A DNA stretch of 64,000 bases from Bacteroidota bacterium. GTDB lineage: Bacteria; Bacteroidota; Bacteroidia; Chitinophagales; Chitinophagaceae. This document shows, piece after piece, positions 18,446 to 29,313 of the stretch. Position 1 is the first letter of the stretch, and the number at the start of each line of letters is the position of its first letter. A program made the position numbers and the translations under genes. The DNA lies in the NCBI GenBank assembly GCA_016715505.1, contig JADJZY010000014.1, positions 1 through 64,000 on the forward strand, in the 5' to 3' direction. Below the pieces are notes generated by a model. That model did no database searches. It was given only the letters and a program-made list of their open reading frames with translations, and had not been told where the DNA came from.

Positions 18446-19315
18446 CTATCCTAAATATGATTTTAAAGATTTGCTGTAGCGGGCTTTCTGTAATCTTTTA
18501 ATGGCTCGTTCTTTGATTTGACGAATTCTTTCTTTCGTCAGATCATATTTCTCACCAATTTGTTCAATGGTAGGACCATCATTCCCATCCAAACCGAAGT
18601 AAGCGCTAACAATCTCAGATTCTCTTGGGCTTAATGATTTAAGAATGCGTTTAATTTCTTCGCGTAAACTATCCTGAATAACTGAATCATCGGTATCATT
18701 TGAACCGGTTAAAAGATCTCCCATACTCACATCTTCTGCTTCATGCACAGGGGCATCCAGTGAGGTGTGACGTGTATTGGTTACAAAAATGTTTGAAATC
18801 TCTGTTTCTGACATCTCCAGAATTCCGGCCAATTCCTCTACAGATGGTTCACGCTCATTTTCCTGCTCAAAGGCCATCATCGCCTTATTTGCTTTGTTAT
18901 AGGTGCCAATCTTATTTTGAGGCAACCTGACAAGACGTCCTTGTTCTGCCAAAGCCTGTAAAATTGACTGACGAATCCACCAAACAGCGTAAGAGATAAA
19001 TTTAAATCCTTTTGTTTCATCAAAACGCTGAGCAGCTTTAATCAAACCCAAATTCCCTTCATTAATCAAATCCGACAAGGTTAAACCCTGATGTTGATAT
19101 TGCTTCGCCACGGACACCACAAAACGTAAATTTGACTTCACCATTTTCTCCAAAGCAGCCTTAGACACTGTATTGTCTGTACTTCTGATCTTCTGTGCCA
19201 ATACGGTTTCTTCCTCTGCTGTAATCATTGGAATACGACTAATGTCCTGTAGATATTTTTCAACCGCCTGACTATCACGGTTGGTTATTTGAGTGGCTAT
19301 TTTGAGCTGTCTCAT
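18446..19315 (-). CDS. rpoD: Primary sigma factor RpoD/SigA
   Basis: A 289-aa sigma-70 factor of the short Bacteroidota type without a long region 1.1. Region 1.2 (EKYLQDISRIPMITAEEE), region 2 with the core-binding and -10 recognition helices (LRFVVSVAKQYQHQGLTLSD, GFKFISYAVWWIRQSI), region 3 (LVRLPQNKIGTYNKANKA) and region 4 HTH (GPTIEQIGEKYDLTKERIRQ) are all complete. Housekeeping sigma of this phylum recognises TTTG / TAnnTTTG promoters such as those seen here. It ends with a genuine TAG stop, which argues against amber reassignment in this genome. Monocistronic. Confidence 0.96.
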   Translation of the reverse strand: MRQLKIATQITNRDSQAVEKYLQDISRIPMITAEEETVLAQKIRSTDNTVSKAALEKMVKSNLRFVVSVAKQYQHQGLTLSDLINEGNLGLIKAAQRFDETKGFKFISYAVWWIRQSILQALAEQGRLVRLPQNKIGTYNKANKAMMAFEQENEREPSVEELAGILEMSETEISNIFVTNTRHTSLDAPVHEAEDVSMGDLLTGSNDTDDSVIQDSLREEIKRILKSLSPRESEIVSAYFGLDGNDGPTIEQIGEKYDLTKERIRQIKERAIKRLQKARYSKSLKSYLG

Positions 19316-19455
19316 GTGTTAAAATGTTTTTAGGTTATTATGTACTAATATAACGCAGGTATACCATCAAATAGTATTCCTACTTTTCCATGCTGCCGTT
19401 AAAGTTTTATTATTAGCGATAGCCTGAACAGATTCAACGCGGAAATTAAAAAAGC

Positions 19456-19794
19456 CTATAGCTTATCTCCCAATTTAAGGGCATCAAACTTTTCAGCTTG
19501 AGCAGCACTCATGACGCCTTTGATATTGCGGATTTTGTTGTCATGATGCAATTTTAAACGCGTTTCTTGCTGGGCTTTATTCCCCTCTAAAGCTTTCATG
19601 CTCATTTCGAGGTTCTTTTCTTCACCCATCAGTACGGTAGTTAACCGGGAGATTTGAACATCTGTAAGACCTAAATCAGCCTTACGAATCAGTTCTACTT
19701 CTTGCTTAACTTTTGCACTGGGTTGTTGTGTTTGAGCTTGTGAAATGAATACACTCGTGCAAAGGAGGAAACTTAAAAAAATAATCTTTTTCAT
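19456..19794 (-). CDS. Small secreted helical protein
   Basis: A 112-aa protein with a clear signal peptide (MKKIIFLSFLLCTSVFISQA, cleavage after AQA) and a mature part of about 90 residues that is charged and helical. Features are KADLGLTDVQISRLTTVLMG and KLHHDNKIRNIKGVMSAAQ. This resembles small periplasmic Spy/CpxP-like proteins common in Bacteroidota, but no LTxxQ pair is fully canonical. It lies alone between rpoD and the porE-like gene. Function unknown. Confidence 0.7.
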   Translation of the reverse strand: MKKIIFLSFLLCTSVFISQAQTQQPSAKVKQEVELIRKADLGLTDVQISRLTTVLMGEEKNLEMSMKALEGNKAQQETRLKLHHDNKIRNIKGVMSAAQAEKFDALKLGDKL

Positions 19795-19977
19795 ATTCAG
19801 TCGTTTGAATCAAGACGTAAAATTACTCAGATGTGTTTGTTATCCTAGTCCCATTTTACTAACGTTTTGTTTATTCGGGTGTGAGAAAAGCAATAGGCCC
19901 ATGAATTCAAGCCTTTACACGGTTACAAACTGATAACTTCAAACACCAAAACGGATAAAAGGAAAACCCATCTGAAA

Positions 19978-20003
19978 AAGCCGAACGCTTAAAGGTTCGG
20001 CTT
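19978..20003 (-). terminator. Terminator of the PorE-like gene
   Basis: AAGCCGAAC (19978-19986) and GTTCGGCTT (19995-20003) form a perfect 9-bp stem with an 8-nt loop. On the minus strand it ends in a run of five T. It is located 22 bp after the stop of the porE-like gene. Confidence 0.8.
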
Positions 20004-20024
20004 AAAATTTAAATATTGTGGACT

Positions 20025-22207
20025 TTACTCTCCTACTCGGCTTCCAGGTGCTAATTCGCCAGAAGCTGGAGTACCATCATCCTCTTCATCGGTATTCACA
20101 CGTAAGTTAGAATCTCTTTCAGAAACTCCGGATTTGTCGATATATTCCGGACGATTTTGATCGTAAATAATTCTTTTCTCAGGTAAATCTCCAATAATTC
20201 GGAATTCAGTACGACGATTATACTGACGTCCAATCGGATTATCCTGACCATTGATGGTATTTGGCTTAATCGGGTTTCTTTTACCTTCACCTCTGGCAAT
20301 CATTCGACCGCGATCAATTCCTTTGGTAGCCATATAGCTCATTACCGCTTGGGCTCTTTTCACAGATAACTCATCATTGTACTCATCATCACCCTTGCTA
20401 TCCGTATAAGAACGGATTTCAACACTCACTGAAGGATTGTCGTTCATGAAATTAACCAATGAATCGAGGGCCCCATAAGAATCAGGTTGAAAATCTCCTT
20501 TATCGAAATTGTAATACACGTTTTGAACATGAAACTCAAATTCATTGGTGATTTGTGCATGTAAATGGTCACCAAAGTCGTATTATCCGGATCCATGACT
20601 GATTTACCGGTTGTACTCAAAGTTGTTCTTCCAGAGATATAACCTGGCTTATCGGCAGAGATGGCGTAATTTTTACCCATTGGCGTATAGAACATAAAAT
20701 TACCTTCTCTTGAGAAACTAGTATCTTTTAATACATTGGTATTCAAATCTGCCATTTTCACAACCACTTCCGGAATAATTTCATTACTCACTTCGTCTAA
20801 AACAATTCCTTTTACATAGAAACTAGGCTCTTTAATCACTCTCCAAATGTCATCACAACAGGTTGGATTTTTTACGTAAATACTTCCCAAACGGTTAGAA
20901 ACTACATAAGCATTGTCCTTTTTACCCGGATCCTGGATATAATAGATATCATCTGCCGGTGAGTTAATTGGAAATCCGAGATTGGTTAAATTTGTATAAC
21001 GAGATGGTCCACCTTCTGCGGAATAAACGTCAAAGCCTCCGATATTTTTCCAACCATTCGAAGAGAAATACAATTTGTTGGTACGGTTATCGTAGTATGG
21101 CGTAATATCATCACCCCATGAGTTTACTTTTTTACCACAGTTTTGAGGACGGCGATACGTTTTACGAGCTGAATCATATACAGAATACCAGATATCGAAA
21201 CCACCGGCACTTTGTAATTTACGATTCGAAGTAAAGAATAAAACTTCCTTCTTACCAATCATCGCGCAGTATGGGTTGGTATTGCTTGATTCAGGATCGT
21301 TGATAAAACCATCCAATTCTTTGGCAGGAGCCCAAACACCGCGTGTTCTGTTAAATTCGGAAACCCAAATTTTACATTTAATTTTTAAGCTATCTTCTTC
21401 CAAACATTTGGTGAAACAGAATCTTAAACCGCCCGGGCTCCATGATCCATTCCCAACGTGGTATTTATTATCATTAAATTTACCATCTTCAAATTTCATG
21501 GCAACTTCAAAAGTATCTTTAATACGAGTACGATCAAATTCTTTAGGTGCCCACATAAAACGTGACACATAATCCTTTCGTTTGTCTTTACCGTATTCAA
21601 TAATTTTGTTTGAATTCATAGTGGCGAACAACAAGGCTGTATCACCCAATGGCAATGGAGACAATTCGGTATATGCCGTATTCACATTCGGACCGGCATT
21701 TTTTACAAATGCACGACCCGGATCATTCAAAGAATTCAAAGCCATTTGGCAACCTTCGATATGACGCTGGGCGTATAATTTTACCTTTTTGTTTTTGCCT
21801 TTGTAGTTTTTGATATAATACTGAAATCTTTCAATGGCTTTTTCATAATCGCCATTTTGTTTACGCATCAACGCCTCTTTGTAAGGAGCTTCCGGGTAAA
21901 TTTCAGGAGCAAGATCAAATGCTTCCGCATAATATTCCGCAGCCGGTGGATAATCACGGGTCATCCACATACATTCTGCGATCATATAAGTGACATATGG
22001 ATTACGGGGTTGTTCTTTTTTCAGCTGAAAATAATACTCTTCTGCTGTATAAAAACTCCCTGCTTTGAACAAGCCATTGGCCCATTTCATCTTCTTGTTA
22101 AAGGGTAATTTGGCGGCCGGATCGTCCTTTGGACCAGCACTTAACTCAAAAGTTCCCAAGCCCACACCTAAAAAAATCAGCGCTAAAAGCAAAAGTTTTC
22201 TTCTCAT
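20025..22207 (-). CDS. PorE-like OmpA-family T9SS component (frameshifted)
   Basis: About 727 codons after correcting one missing base near 20535-20541; the join reads HKSPMNxEFHVQNVYYNFDKG. Domain order is signal peptide (residues 1-24), TPR-like region (about 28-140: FKAGSFYTAEEYYFQLKKEQ), WD40/PD40-like beta-propeller repeats (about 170-440: ELSPLPLGDTALLFATMNS, GKKEVLFFTSNRKL, TNKLYFSSNGW), a carboxypeptidase-regulatory domain (about 455-545: VKGIVLDEVSNEIIPEVVV), and a C-terminal OmpA domain (SVSVEIRSYTDSKGDDEYND, LSVKRAQAVMSYMATKGID). This order matches PorE, the peptidoglycan-binding T9SS protein. It is the last gene after a T9SS adhesin and PorP/SprF, a usual arrangement for cargo-specific secretion or attachment. 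A terminator follows. Confidence 0.85.
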
Positions 22208-22280
22208 TCCTGTGAAATGTTAATATAGCCGTAAATATAGTCGTAATAATCTGAAAAAGGAAAGCAAGTTCCCTTTTTTT

Positions 22281-23321
22281 TTAAAAACGCGAACAAGGGA
22301 AGGCTATTCTCCTTGCAAAATCAAGTGGATTCGGTTTGATATATCGTAATGAAATTTCAAAACCGCCATTGCCCCCTGAAGCCACATTCAGGTCAGACAT
22401 ATTGTAGTCGTAACCGAAACCAACGCGAAATCCTTTGTGTTCAAACCCAGCAGTAATCAGGGTTGCATCGCCAAAACGATACCATCCACCAACGAATACG
22501 CCTGTAGCTACTGAACGAATATCCGGATCACCAACGATGTATAAAAATTCAGAACCTGCAATCATTTCTGTCGCCGCTGTTTGCGATTGATACAAGAAAG
22601 CCGGGCGAATGCTCAAACGGTATCCTGCATTCCATACTGCCCCAATTTGGGTGTTGATGCGCATTCCTAAACCAACCTCATTATTTTGTTTTTTCAAAAA
22701 GGATTCTTTAGGTTGATTGAGGTTATGACCAGCTACACCGATGGTATAACCAAAATTTTCTGAAATCGCATGCTGCCATTGGATACCTGCATTTGCCGTA
22801 AAATATTTCACTTTAGGATTCAACAATTCGCCTGTAGTACCTGGTTGAAATCCTCCGTTATAAAATTCATCCTGCCAGTATAAACGGGCTAAATCGATGG
22901 ATTTTTGGGTATATCCGCCCTGTAAACCAACTGAGATAGACTTATTACTTTCTGTCCCTAAAAATTTATGGTAGGCAATTGAAGCCAACATCGACAAATT
23001 AGCCAAGTTACCATCACCTGAACGGTCATTATAAATACTTACGCCAGCTGCCAGATAATCATCAATGGCGACATCCTTAAATAATGGCGCATCCACTGAT
23101 CCACCAAAGGTGACATACGGTGTAGTTACGCTAGACCATTGATTTCTGTATATTCCGGTAACACGGAGCAGTCCATTATAACTTCCCGTCAGCGCCGGAT
23201 TCATAATCATCGGAGCCCCATTAAATTGGGTGAAATGGATGTCCTGTGCCTGAGCACTCACTAAAGCGCAAACAGCCGCCAAAGAAAGGGCTGCCTTGCG
23301 AACAAATTTTTGAATATTCAT
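22281..23321 (-). CDS. PorP/SprF-family T9SS outer membrane protein
   Basis: A 346-aa beta-barrel protein. A signal peptide (MNIQKFVRKAALSLAAVCAL...SAQA) is followed by the hallmark DIHFTQFNGAPMIMNPALTG and IYRNQW motifs of the PorP/SprF family, then alternating strands (YLAAGVSIYNDRSGDGNL, IAYHKFLG, YGVGLG-like strands). SprF-type proteins are needed for surface display of the adhesin encoded just upstream, and here the upstream gene is a T9SS type B adhesin ending 17 bp before this start. The start at 23321 gives a standard signal peptide; the frame could begin at 23336. Confidence 0.93.
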   Translation of the reverse strand: MNIQKFVRKAALSLAAVCALVSAQAQDIHFTQFNGAPMIMNPALTGSYNGLLRVTGIYRNQWSSVTTPYVTFGGSVDAPLFKDVAIDDYLAAGVSIYNDRSGDGNLANLSMLASIAYHKFLGTESNKSISVGLQGGYTQKSIDLARLYWQDEFYNGGFQPGTTGELLNPKVKYFTANAGIQWQHAISENFGYTIGVAGHNLNQPKESFLKKQNNEVGLGMRINTQIGAVWNAGYRLSIRPAFLYQSQTAATEMIAGSEFLYIVGDPDIRSVATGVFVGGWYRFGDATLITAGFEHKGFRVGFGYDYNMSDLNVASGGNGGFEISLRYIKPNPLDFARRIAFPCSRF

Positions 23322-23338
23322 ATGATGAAAAATCATTG

Positions 23339-26300
23339 TTATCGAATTAATGTTACGTTACCTTGTTTATTAAATCTTTTTCCAGTCGTTGTTTTCGCAT
23401 CTACTACATATACATACGTTCCCATCGGTTGAGGTTTTCCTTTGTACTGCCCATTCCAACCTTTTTCAATGTCGTTGGTTTCGAATACAAGCTCACCCCA
23501 TCTGTTATAAATCCTGAAGAAGTTCAATGTTGCCAAACCACGCTTGATGATGCGTAATTCGTCATTGATACTCGTACCGGATCCGGGACTGAATGCATTA
23601 GGCAAATCTAATATACTTTCAGGAGAAATCCTAATCGTGATAGAATCAATGGCCGGACAACCAAACTCTGTAGTAGCCGTTACAAAATATTGGGTTGTAA
23701 CAGGCGGTGTGGCGATCGGATTTTTAATTTTATCACTGGAAAGATGGTAATTCGGGGTCCAGTTATAGAAAGAGCAGTTACCATCCGGATTGATATTAGC
23801 CGATTCTCCCGGATAGAGGGTGATATCTTCGCCGGCATCAATCACACCTTCCGAAGCGACCATGATTCGAACCAAATCAGTATCTGTACATCCAAACTGA
23901 CTGGTGGTATAAAGGGTATATTCAATATACTCTTTGGGTTTTGAAACGGGATTGGGAATATCCTGATCGTTCAGATATAACGCAGGTTCCCAATGATAGG
24001 CAACTCCCCCATTGGCTTGTAATTGCACGGAATCACGCGGACAAATGGTTTCCTCTTCGGGACTTGCATTTGCAAATTCTACGGAATGAACGGTGATGAA
24101 TACAAAATCGGTATCGGCACATCCTATTGGAGTGCTAACGATGAGTTGTAGGTTCGTATTATTCATCCCATCAAAAACAGGATCCAAAATAGATGCATTA
24201 CTGAGATCCACACCCGGAGTCCAGGTATAGGTATATCCGGCAAAAACCTGATCAACTGTTGCATGTAACTGCACAGTATCATACTGACACATCACACGGT
24301 CGGGCCCTGCATCAATCACTGGAACAGGTTCTACATTAATATCAAATGATTTCGACATCGGAATACATCCCGGATATGTGGCAGTGACGGTATAAGAAAC
24401 ATTGGCATCCGGAATTGAAATAGGGTCTTCGATACTCGGATTATTTAAATAAGCAGTTGGAGACCATGTATACGAAAACAGCGGATGACCTGTCACATTA
24501 ATCGGAATGGTTGCACCCCGGCAAACCGTGGTATCTCCATTGTGTAGCGTAATGTCATTAGGAAGTATAAATACATTCATCGTATCATATCCCGCACATC
24601 CTACAGCGGTTGGTTCCACTTGCAAATACAGTGTCCAGTTGCCTAACTGGGTGAAAGTCCCTAATGGATTGGGGATATTTGTGGCGTTCAGGAAACCGGA
24701 ACCGGGCCCACTCCATGTATACGAATAATTCTGATTAGGAGAAATGACCGGATTAAACTGAATAGCTTGTTGGAGGCAAATAATGGTATCATTCCCAATA
24801 TTCACCGAAGGTTCCTGATTAATGGTAATGCGAATTGTATCACATTTAGGGGCACAACCTGAATTAGGCAATGTGGCACAAACAATATAATCGGTAGTTA
24901 CATTTGGGCTAACCGTCGGATTTTTGATATTTGGATTATTGATATTGGTTGTTGGCGTCCAGCTATAAATTAAAGAATCGTCACCGGAAACCTGGATGAA
25001 TACACTATCCTCCTTGCAAATGGCCGTATCAGGAGTCATGATATACATTTGAATGGTATCGCTGATGAACAAACTCACCGAATCAACGATGCTATTTGAA
25101 CAAGGCGCCAACTGATAAATTTTTATTTCTTCGATGGGTTCAGCCGTATTATCCTGAATACCTCCAATAACGATATAAGCAACAGTATCATTGGCAGGTA
25201 TGGTAACTTGTCCAAATGGAGCCCCCGGAGGTATGGTTGAAACATTGTAATCAGCCGGATAGGATGCAGAACCACCTACCTGATAATTGATGGTATAAGG
25301 TGTACTGTTTGCAACCGGGCGTTTTACTTTAATAAAACCAGCTGCACAACCTTCCACAATATAGGGGTAAGGATTAATCAGGTTTGAAATAGGTGTAAAG
25401 GTAATGGCATCGGAAGAGAGACTTCCTGCTTTTAGGAATACACCGGTATCGTAAACCTGCTCAGATGCACCACCCACTGCTAATTTGAGATGGTAAGTTG
25501 AGCAAGGAACAACCAAAGCCAATGCCGTAAGTGTTGTAGTAAACCCGGTATAACTCATATTTGTAGAAATACCGGCATTAAAACTATCAATATTTGAAAC
25601 ATAGTATTGGGTATAAGGACCGTTCCCTCCAGTATTATTGAAACAGCTACTTCCTGGGCCACCATTCAATCCATTGTTTATGGTTGAAATTGCCACCGGA
25701 TAATTGGTTCCAGGTATTAATGCAATATTGGCCGAATTATTTGAAAAAGGTCCGGTAACTCCGGGGCCGCTGATGAAGAAACCGAAAATGTCATTAATTG
25801 AACAGTTAAAAACATCATATTCCTCACTTCCAAAAACCTAATCAAACTTCACCGTATCGCCCAGCGGCACAAAATCAAATTCCAACACACAAGCATCATT
25901 AATCGTTACATTATTACCCAAAATAACTAAGTCTGGATCTGAGTTGCCCGCCGTTGAAGTTGATGCAAACTGCGCAGCCCCAGTTGTACCAGGTGATTGC
26001 CCCGCACCAATATTCACTCCAATTGATACAGGACTCGTAAGAACATTTCCTGAAGAAAGTACGATACCGCTATCTAATCCAAATACCGTATTCGGAGTGG
26101 CATAAAACTGTCCTGCCGAATTCATAGAGTCGCATTGTCCAAAAAAGCCTGCATTACTAACCGTTACTCCGGGCCCTGCCAACATTTGCGCCAAAACATT
26201 GGCATTACTGTTGACAATCACATTATTCATCTGCGCGGTTGATTGAAATCCAAAGAGGACCGCTATAATCAATAGTTTTATTCCAATCTTAAAACTTAGT

Positions 26301-26344
26301 TTCACTTTATTTCTATTTTTCGTTATTCCGCTGATTAATTTCAA
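23339..26344 (-). CDS. Choice-of-anchor-L T9SS type B adhesin (in-frame TAG)
   Basis: About 1,001 codons with one in-frame TAG at 25838-25840 replacing the conserved Tyr of VKFDY-VFGSEEYD; the paralog at 3745-6261 has a normal Tyr codon there. A signal peptide is followed by the choice-of-anchor-L domain (MLAGPGVTVSNAGFFGQCD, GLDSGIVLSSGNVL, FGFFISGPGVTGPFSNN), a Calx-beta/Ig-like region, several repeated PKD/Ig-like units of about 85 aa (VCRGATIPINVTG, YTVTATYPGC, IDAGPDRVMCQYDTVQLHA), and a C-terminal type B sorting domain (LPNAFSPGSG, FRIYNRWGELVFE, GWNGQYKG, NVTLIR). Predicted to be exported by the T9SS and displayed with the PorP/SprF protein encoded next. Likely a SprB-like adhesin or a matrix protein. 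Confidence 0.85.
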
Positions 26345-26507
26345 TAATTCCCTTACTAAGGCATCATTCTATTCAATTCAAGCCAAGAAGATTAATAAAT
26401 ACTTTTATTTTCATATTAAACTGTCTTCAAAAGTAATTCTATTCTTCAATTCTTCCAATTTTCAACATTTAGCATCGAAAATCCAAATCATTTCGAATAT
26501 TTCCATT

Positions 26508-26515
26508 TAAGTTTG
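26508..26515 (+). promoter_or_regulatory. Candidate -7 box just before ftsK
   Basis: TAAGTTTG matches TAnnTTTG and ends 5 bp before the ATG. If used, transcription would start at or within a base or two of the start codon. No -33 TTTG is seen at the right spacing, so this is weak. Confidence 0.3.
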
Positions 26516-26520
26516 TCTCA

Positions 26521-29029
26521 ATGGCAAAAGCAAAAAGAAAACAAACTAAAGACAATGAAAAGGTGAGCGTCGAGAAGGCTGGCCCGCGATTTACTGCCCT
26601 ATTCAAAGACGGCCGGATGTCCAAAATAGTTGGCATAATGATGATTTTCATAGCGATTTTTTTAGGGATTTCCTTTTTTTCCTACTTTTTCACCTGGAAA
26701 GAAGATCAGGATGTAGTCATGAATAGCGCTTCATTTTGGCAATTCATCAATCAATCGGACCAAAACACCCTGAACCGCGGGGGTAAGCTGGGCGCCTGGC
26801 TTTCTCATCAACTCATCTATAACGGATTTGGGTTATCAGCCTGGGTTATCAGCTTGTTGCTTTTCATGGGTGGTATTCAAATCATCAGCCGTCAACGTTT
26901 TTACGCACGTTTAAAAACAATTGCTTTTGGTATATTGAGTATCTTGTTGGCTTCACCGCTTTTGGCTTATCTATTGCCCGGTCATCAGTTTGAGTTTTCA
27001 TATGGAGGGCGTTTTGGCAATCTGGTCATCGGCAAACTTTTACTTTTAGCGGGAAATATCGGCACGGCCAGTATTATGATTGCCATTGGTTTGATTGTAT
27101 TGGTATTGATTTTTAACCCCATCTTCTCCTTGCCAATATGGCATCAATTGCGAGAACGATTCAATCGCCCTGCCGAGGAAAAACCAATTCCCCAGCCTAT
27201 TCAGCCTGAAATGATTATTCAACCCGAACCGGCCTACCAACAAACCTGGCCTGAGGCGGAAAACAAGTTGAATGTTCCCGAACAACATACCCCTGTTCTT
27301 GAAATTGACCCTTCTTTTTTTGATTCAATTGATCCAATCATCCCCACAATCGAAACAGCTCCAATGCCGGAATCTTCGGTTATAGAACTTGAACCCGAAA
27401 TAGCCTCTGTCAAACAAAGTACTGTTGATGAATTGGACTTTGAAGTTCATACAGCCATCGAAAAATCTGTACCGGAAGTAGTTGCTTCGGGCGTATCTGT
27501 AGCCGGTGATGAACCTTATGATCCTTCTCTGGAATTACGGAGTTATAAATTTCCAACGCTTGATTTATTAGAAAACCGAAACACGGAGGACATTTCGGTA
27601 GACAAAGCGGAATTGGAACAAAACAAAAATCAAATCATCAATACATTAAAAAGTTTTAGGATTGCCATTGCTAAAATTTCTGCTACAGTTGGGCCAACGG
27701 TTACCTTGTACGAGATTGTACCCGCAGAAGGTGTGCGTATTTCAAAAATTCGTAATCTGGAAGATGATATTGCCTTGAGTTTATCGGCCCTGGGGATTCG
27801 GATTATTGCACCGATACCGGGCAAAGGCACCATCGGTATTGAGGTGCCCAATATGAAAAAACAAATCGTGAATATGCGCACCCTGATCGCTTCCGATAAG
27901 TTTATTCATAACGATTTTAGTTTGCCGATTGCATTGGGTAAAAAAATTGACAACGAAAACTATATTGTCGATTTAGCCAAGATGCCCCATTTATTGATGG
28001 CGGGTGCAACCGGACAAGGTAAGTCGGTGGGTATTAATACGATACTGGTTTCTTTGTTATATAAAAAAACATCCATCGCAGTTGAAGTTTGTGATGGTGG
28101 ACCCAAAGAAAGTTGAACTCTCCATTTATAAACTCATCGAAAAGCATTTTTTGGCGAAGTTGCCCAATGAAGATGAGGCGATTATAACCGACACAAAAAA
28201 GGTAATTAATACGCTCAATGCTTTGTGTATTGAAATGGATAATCGGTACGACTTACTGAAAGAGGCCGGTGTAAGAAATATTAAAGAGTACAATGAAAAA
28301 TTTATCAAGCGACGTTTGAATCCCAACAAGGGCCATAAATATTTACCTTTTATCGTTTTGGTGGTAGATGAGTTTGCCGACCTCATCATGACTGCGGGCA
28401 AAGAGGTAGAAATGCCTATTGCGCGATTGGCACAACTTGCGCGGGCTGTTGGTATCCATTTGATCATTGCGACACAACGACCTAGTGTAAATGTTATTAC
28501 CGGTACGATCAAGGCAAACTTCCCTGCACGGGTTGCATTCCGCGTATCTGCAAAAGTAGATTCCAGAACCATTTTGGATGCAGGTGGTGCCGAACAGTTA
28601 ATTGGTCAGGGTGATATGTTGATATTGAATGGAAGTGAATTGGTTCGTTTACAATGTGCGTTCGTTGATACCCCTGAAGTAGAGCGCATTGTTGAATTTA
28701 TTGGTACACAACAGGGATATCCTTCAGCCTTTGATTTGCCTGAATATGAAGGCAGCGATGGTAGTGAATTAAATCTGAGTGGCGGTAAATCATTAAAAGA
28801 TGTGGACAGTATGTTTGAACAGTGTGCCCGCCTTGTGGTGACATCAGGCAGTGGCTCTACATCCATGTTACAACGAAGATTTAATCTGGGTTATAATCGT
28901 GCCGGTCGGATTATGGATCAACTTGAAGCGGCCGGTGTAGTAGGCGCCAGTACAGGTGGCAAACCGCGGGAATTAATGGTTCATACCGAAGCGGAATTGG
29001 AAGAGATTCTGCGAAATATATTGCCATGA
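26521..29029 (+). CDS. ftsK: FtsK/SpoIIIE DNA translocase (frameshifted)
   Basis: About 836 codons. Four N-terminal transmembrane segments (about residues 40-60, 98-118, 130-150, 180-205) anchor the protein at the septum. An acidic linker follows, then the RecA-like motor. The motor has Walker A (AGATGQGKSVGINTIL), VMVDPKKVELSIY, Walker B (FIVLVVDEFADLIMT), HLIIATQRPSV and a C-terminal gamma domain (YNRAGRIMDQLEAAGVVG) for KOPS-type recognition. It couples chromosome segregation to division. The A7 run 28063-28069 has one extra A. Removing it joins VSLLYKK to HPSQLKFVMVDPKK; otherwise the motor is cut right after Walker A. Confidence 0.95.
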
Positions 29030-29127
29030 TGAATAGAACGAAAACGTTACTATTCATTTTTTTCTCGTTGCTGATATTTACTCGCATATCAAAGCTCTGC
29101 TATGCGCAAAAGCATATTTTCTTTTGA
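29029..29127 (+). pseudogene. Signal-peptide remnant after ftsK, possibly lolA
   Basis: A 32-codon frame whose ATG overlaps the ftsK stop (TGATG). It encodes a convincing signal peptide (MNRTKTLLFIFFSLLIF...CYAQK) and then stops. In Bacteroidota the gene after ftsK is usually the lipoprotein carrier lolA with exactly this kind of start, so this may be the 5' stump of a lost lolA. The 150 bp that follow show no LolA-like reading frame that I can recognise. The identity is inferred from position only. Confidence 0.35.
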
Positions 29128-29188
29128 CAGCATGAAAGTATTCGATCAACCCAAATGTTGCAGTTGGACACAGCCAATGGCAAATACG

Positions 29189-29240
29189 AATTAGAAAATC
29201 AAATACTTCCGCTTATTTGTCTCAATATGATTTTCTAATT
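29189..29240. repeat. 13-bp perfect inverted repeat between convergent genes
   Basis: AATTAGAAAATCA (29189-29201) and TGATTTTCTAATT (29228-29240) are perfect inverted copies around a 26-bp spacer. The repeat is AT-rich without a T-tract, so it is not a classic terminator, although it lies between the convergent ftsK and M56 genes. It could be a weak bidirectional terminator or the scar of a small element. Confidence 0.4.
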
Positions 29241-29313
29241 TGGGGTTACCGAGCAAATCCTTTACAGGCTTTGTTTACAGTAGCTTCGTGCCTTGCTACT
29301 GCAAAATCTCGGA

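Noticed and set aside
3745..26344. Genome-wide TAG-to-Tyr reassignment
   Set aside because: rpoC and rpoD end at TAG exactly where the families end, so TAG is used as a normal stop.
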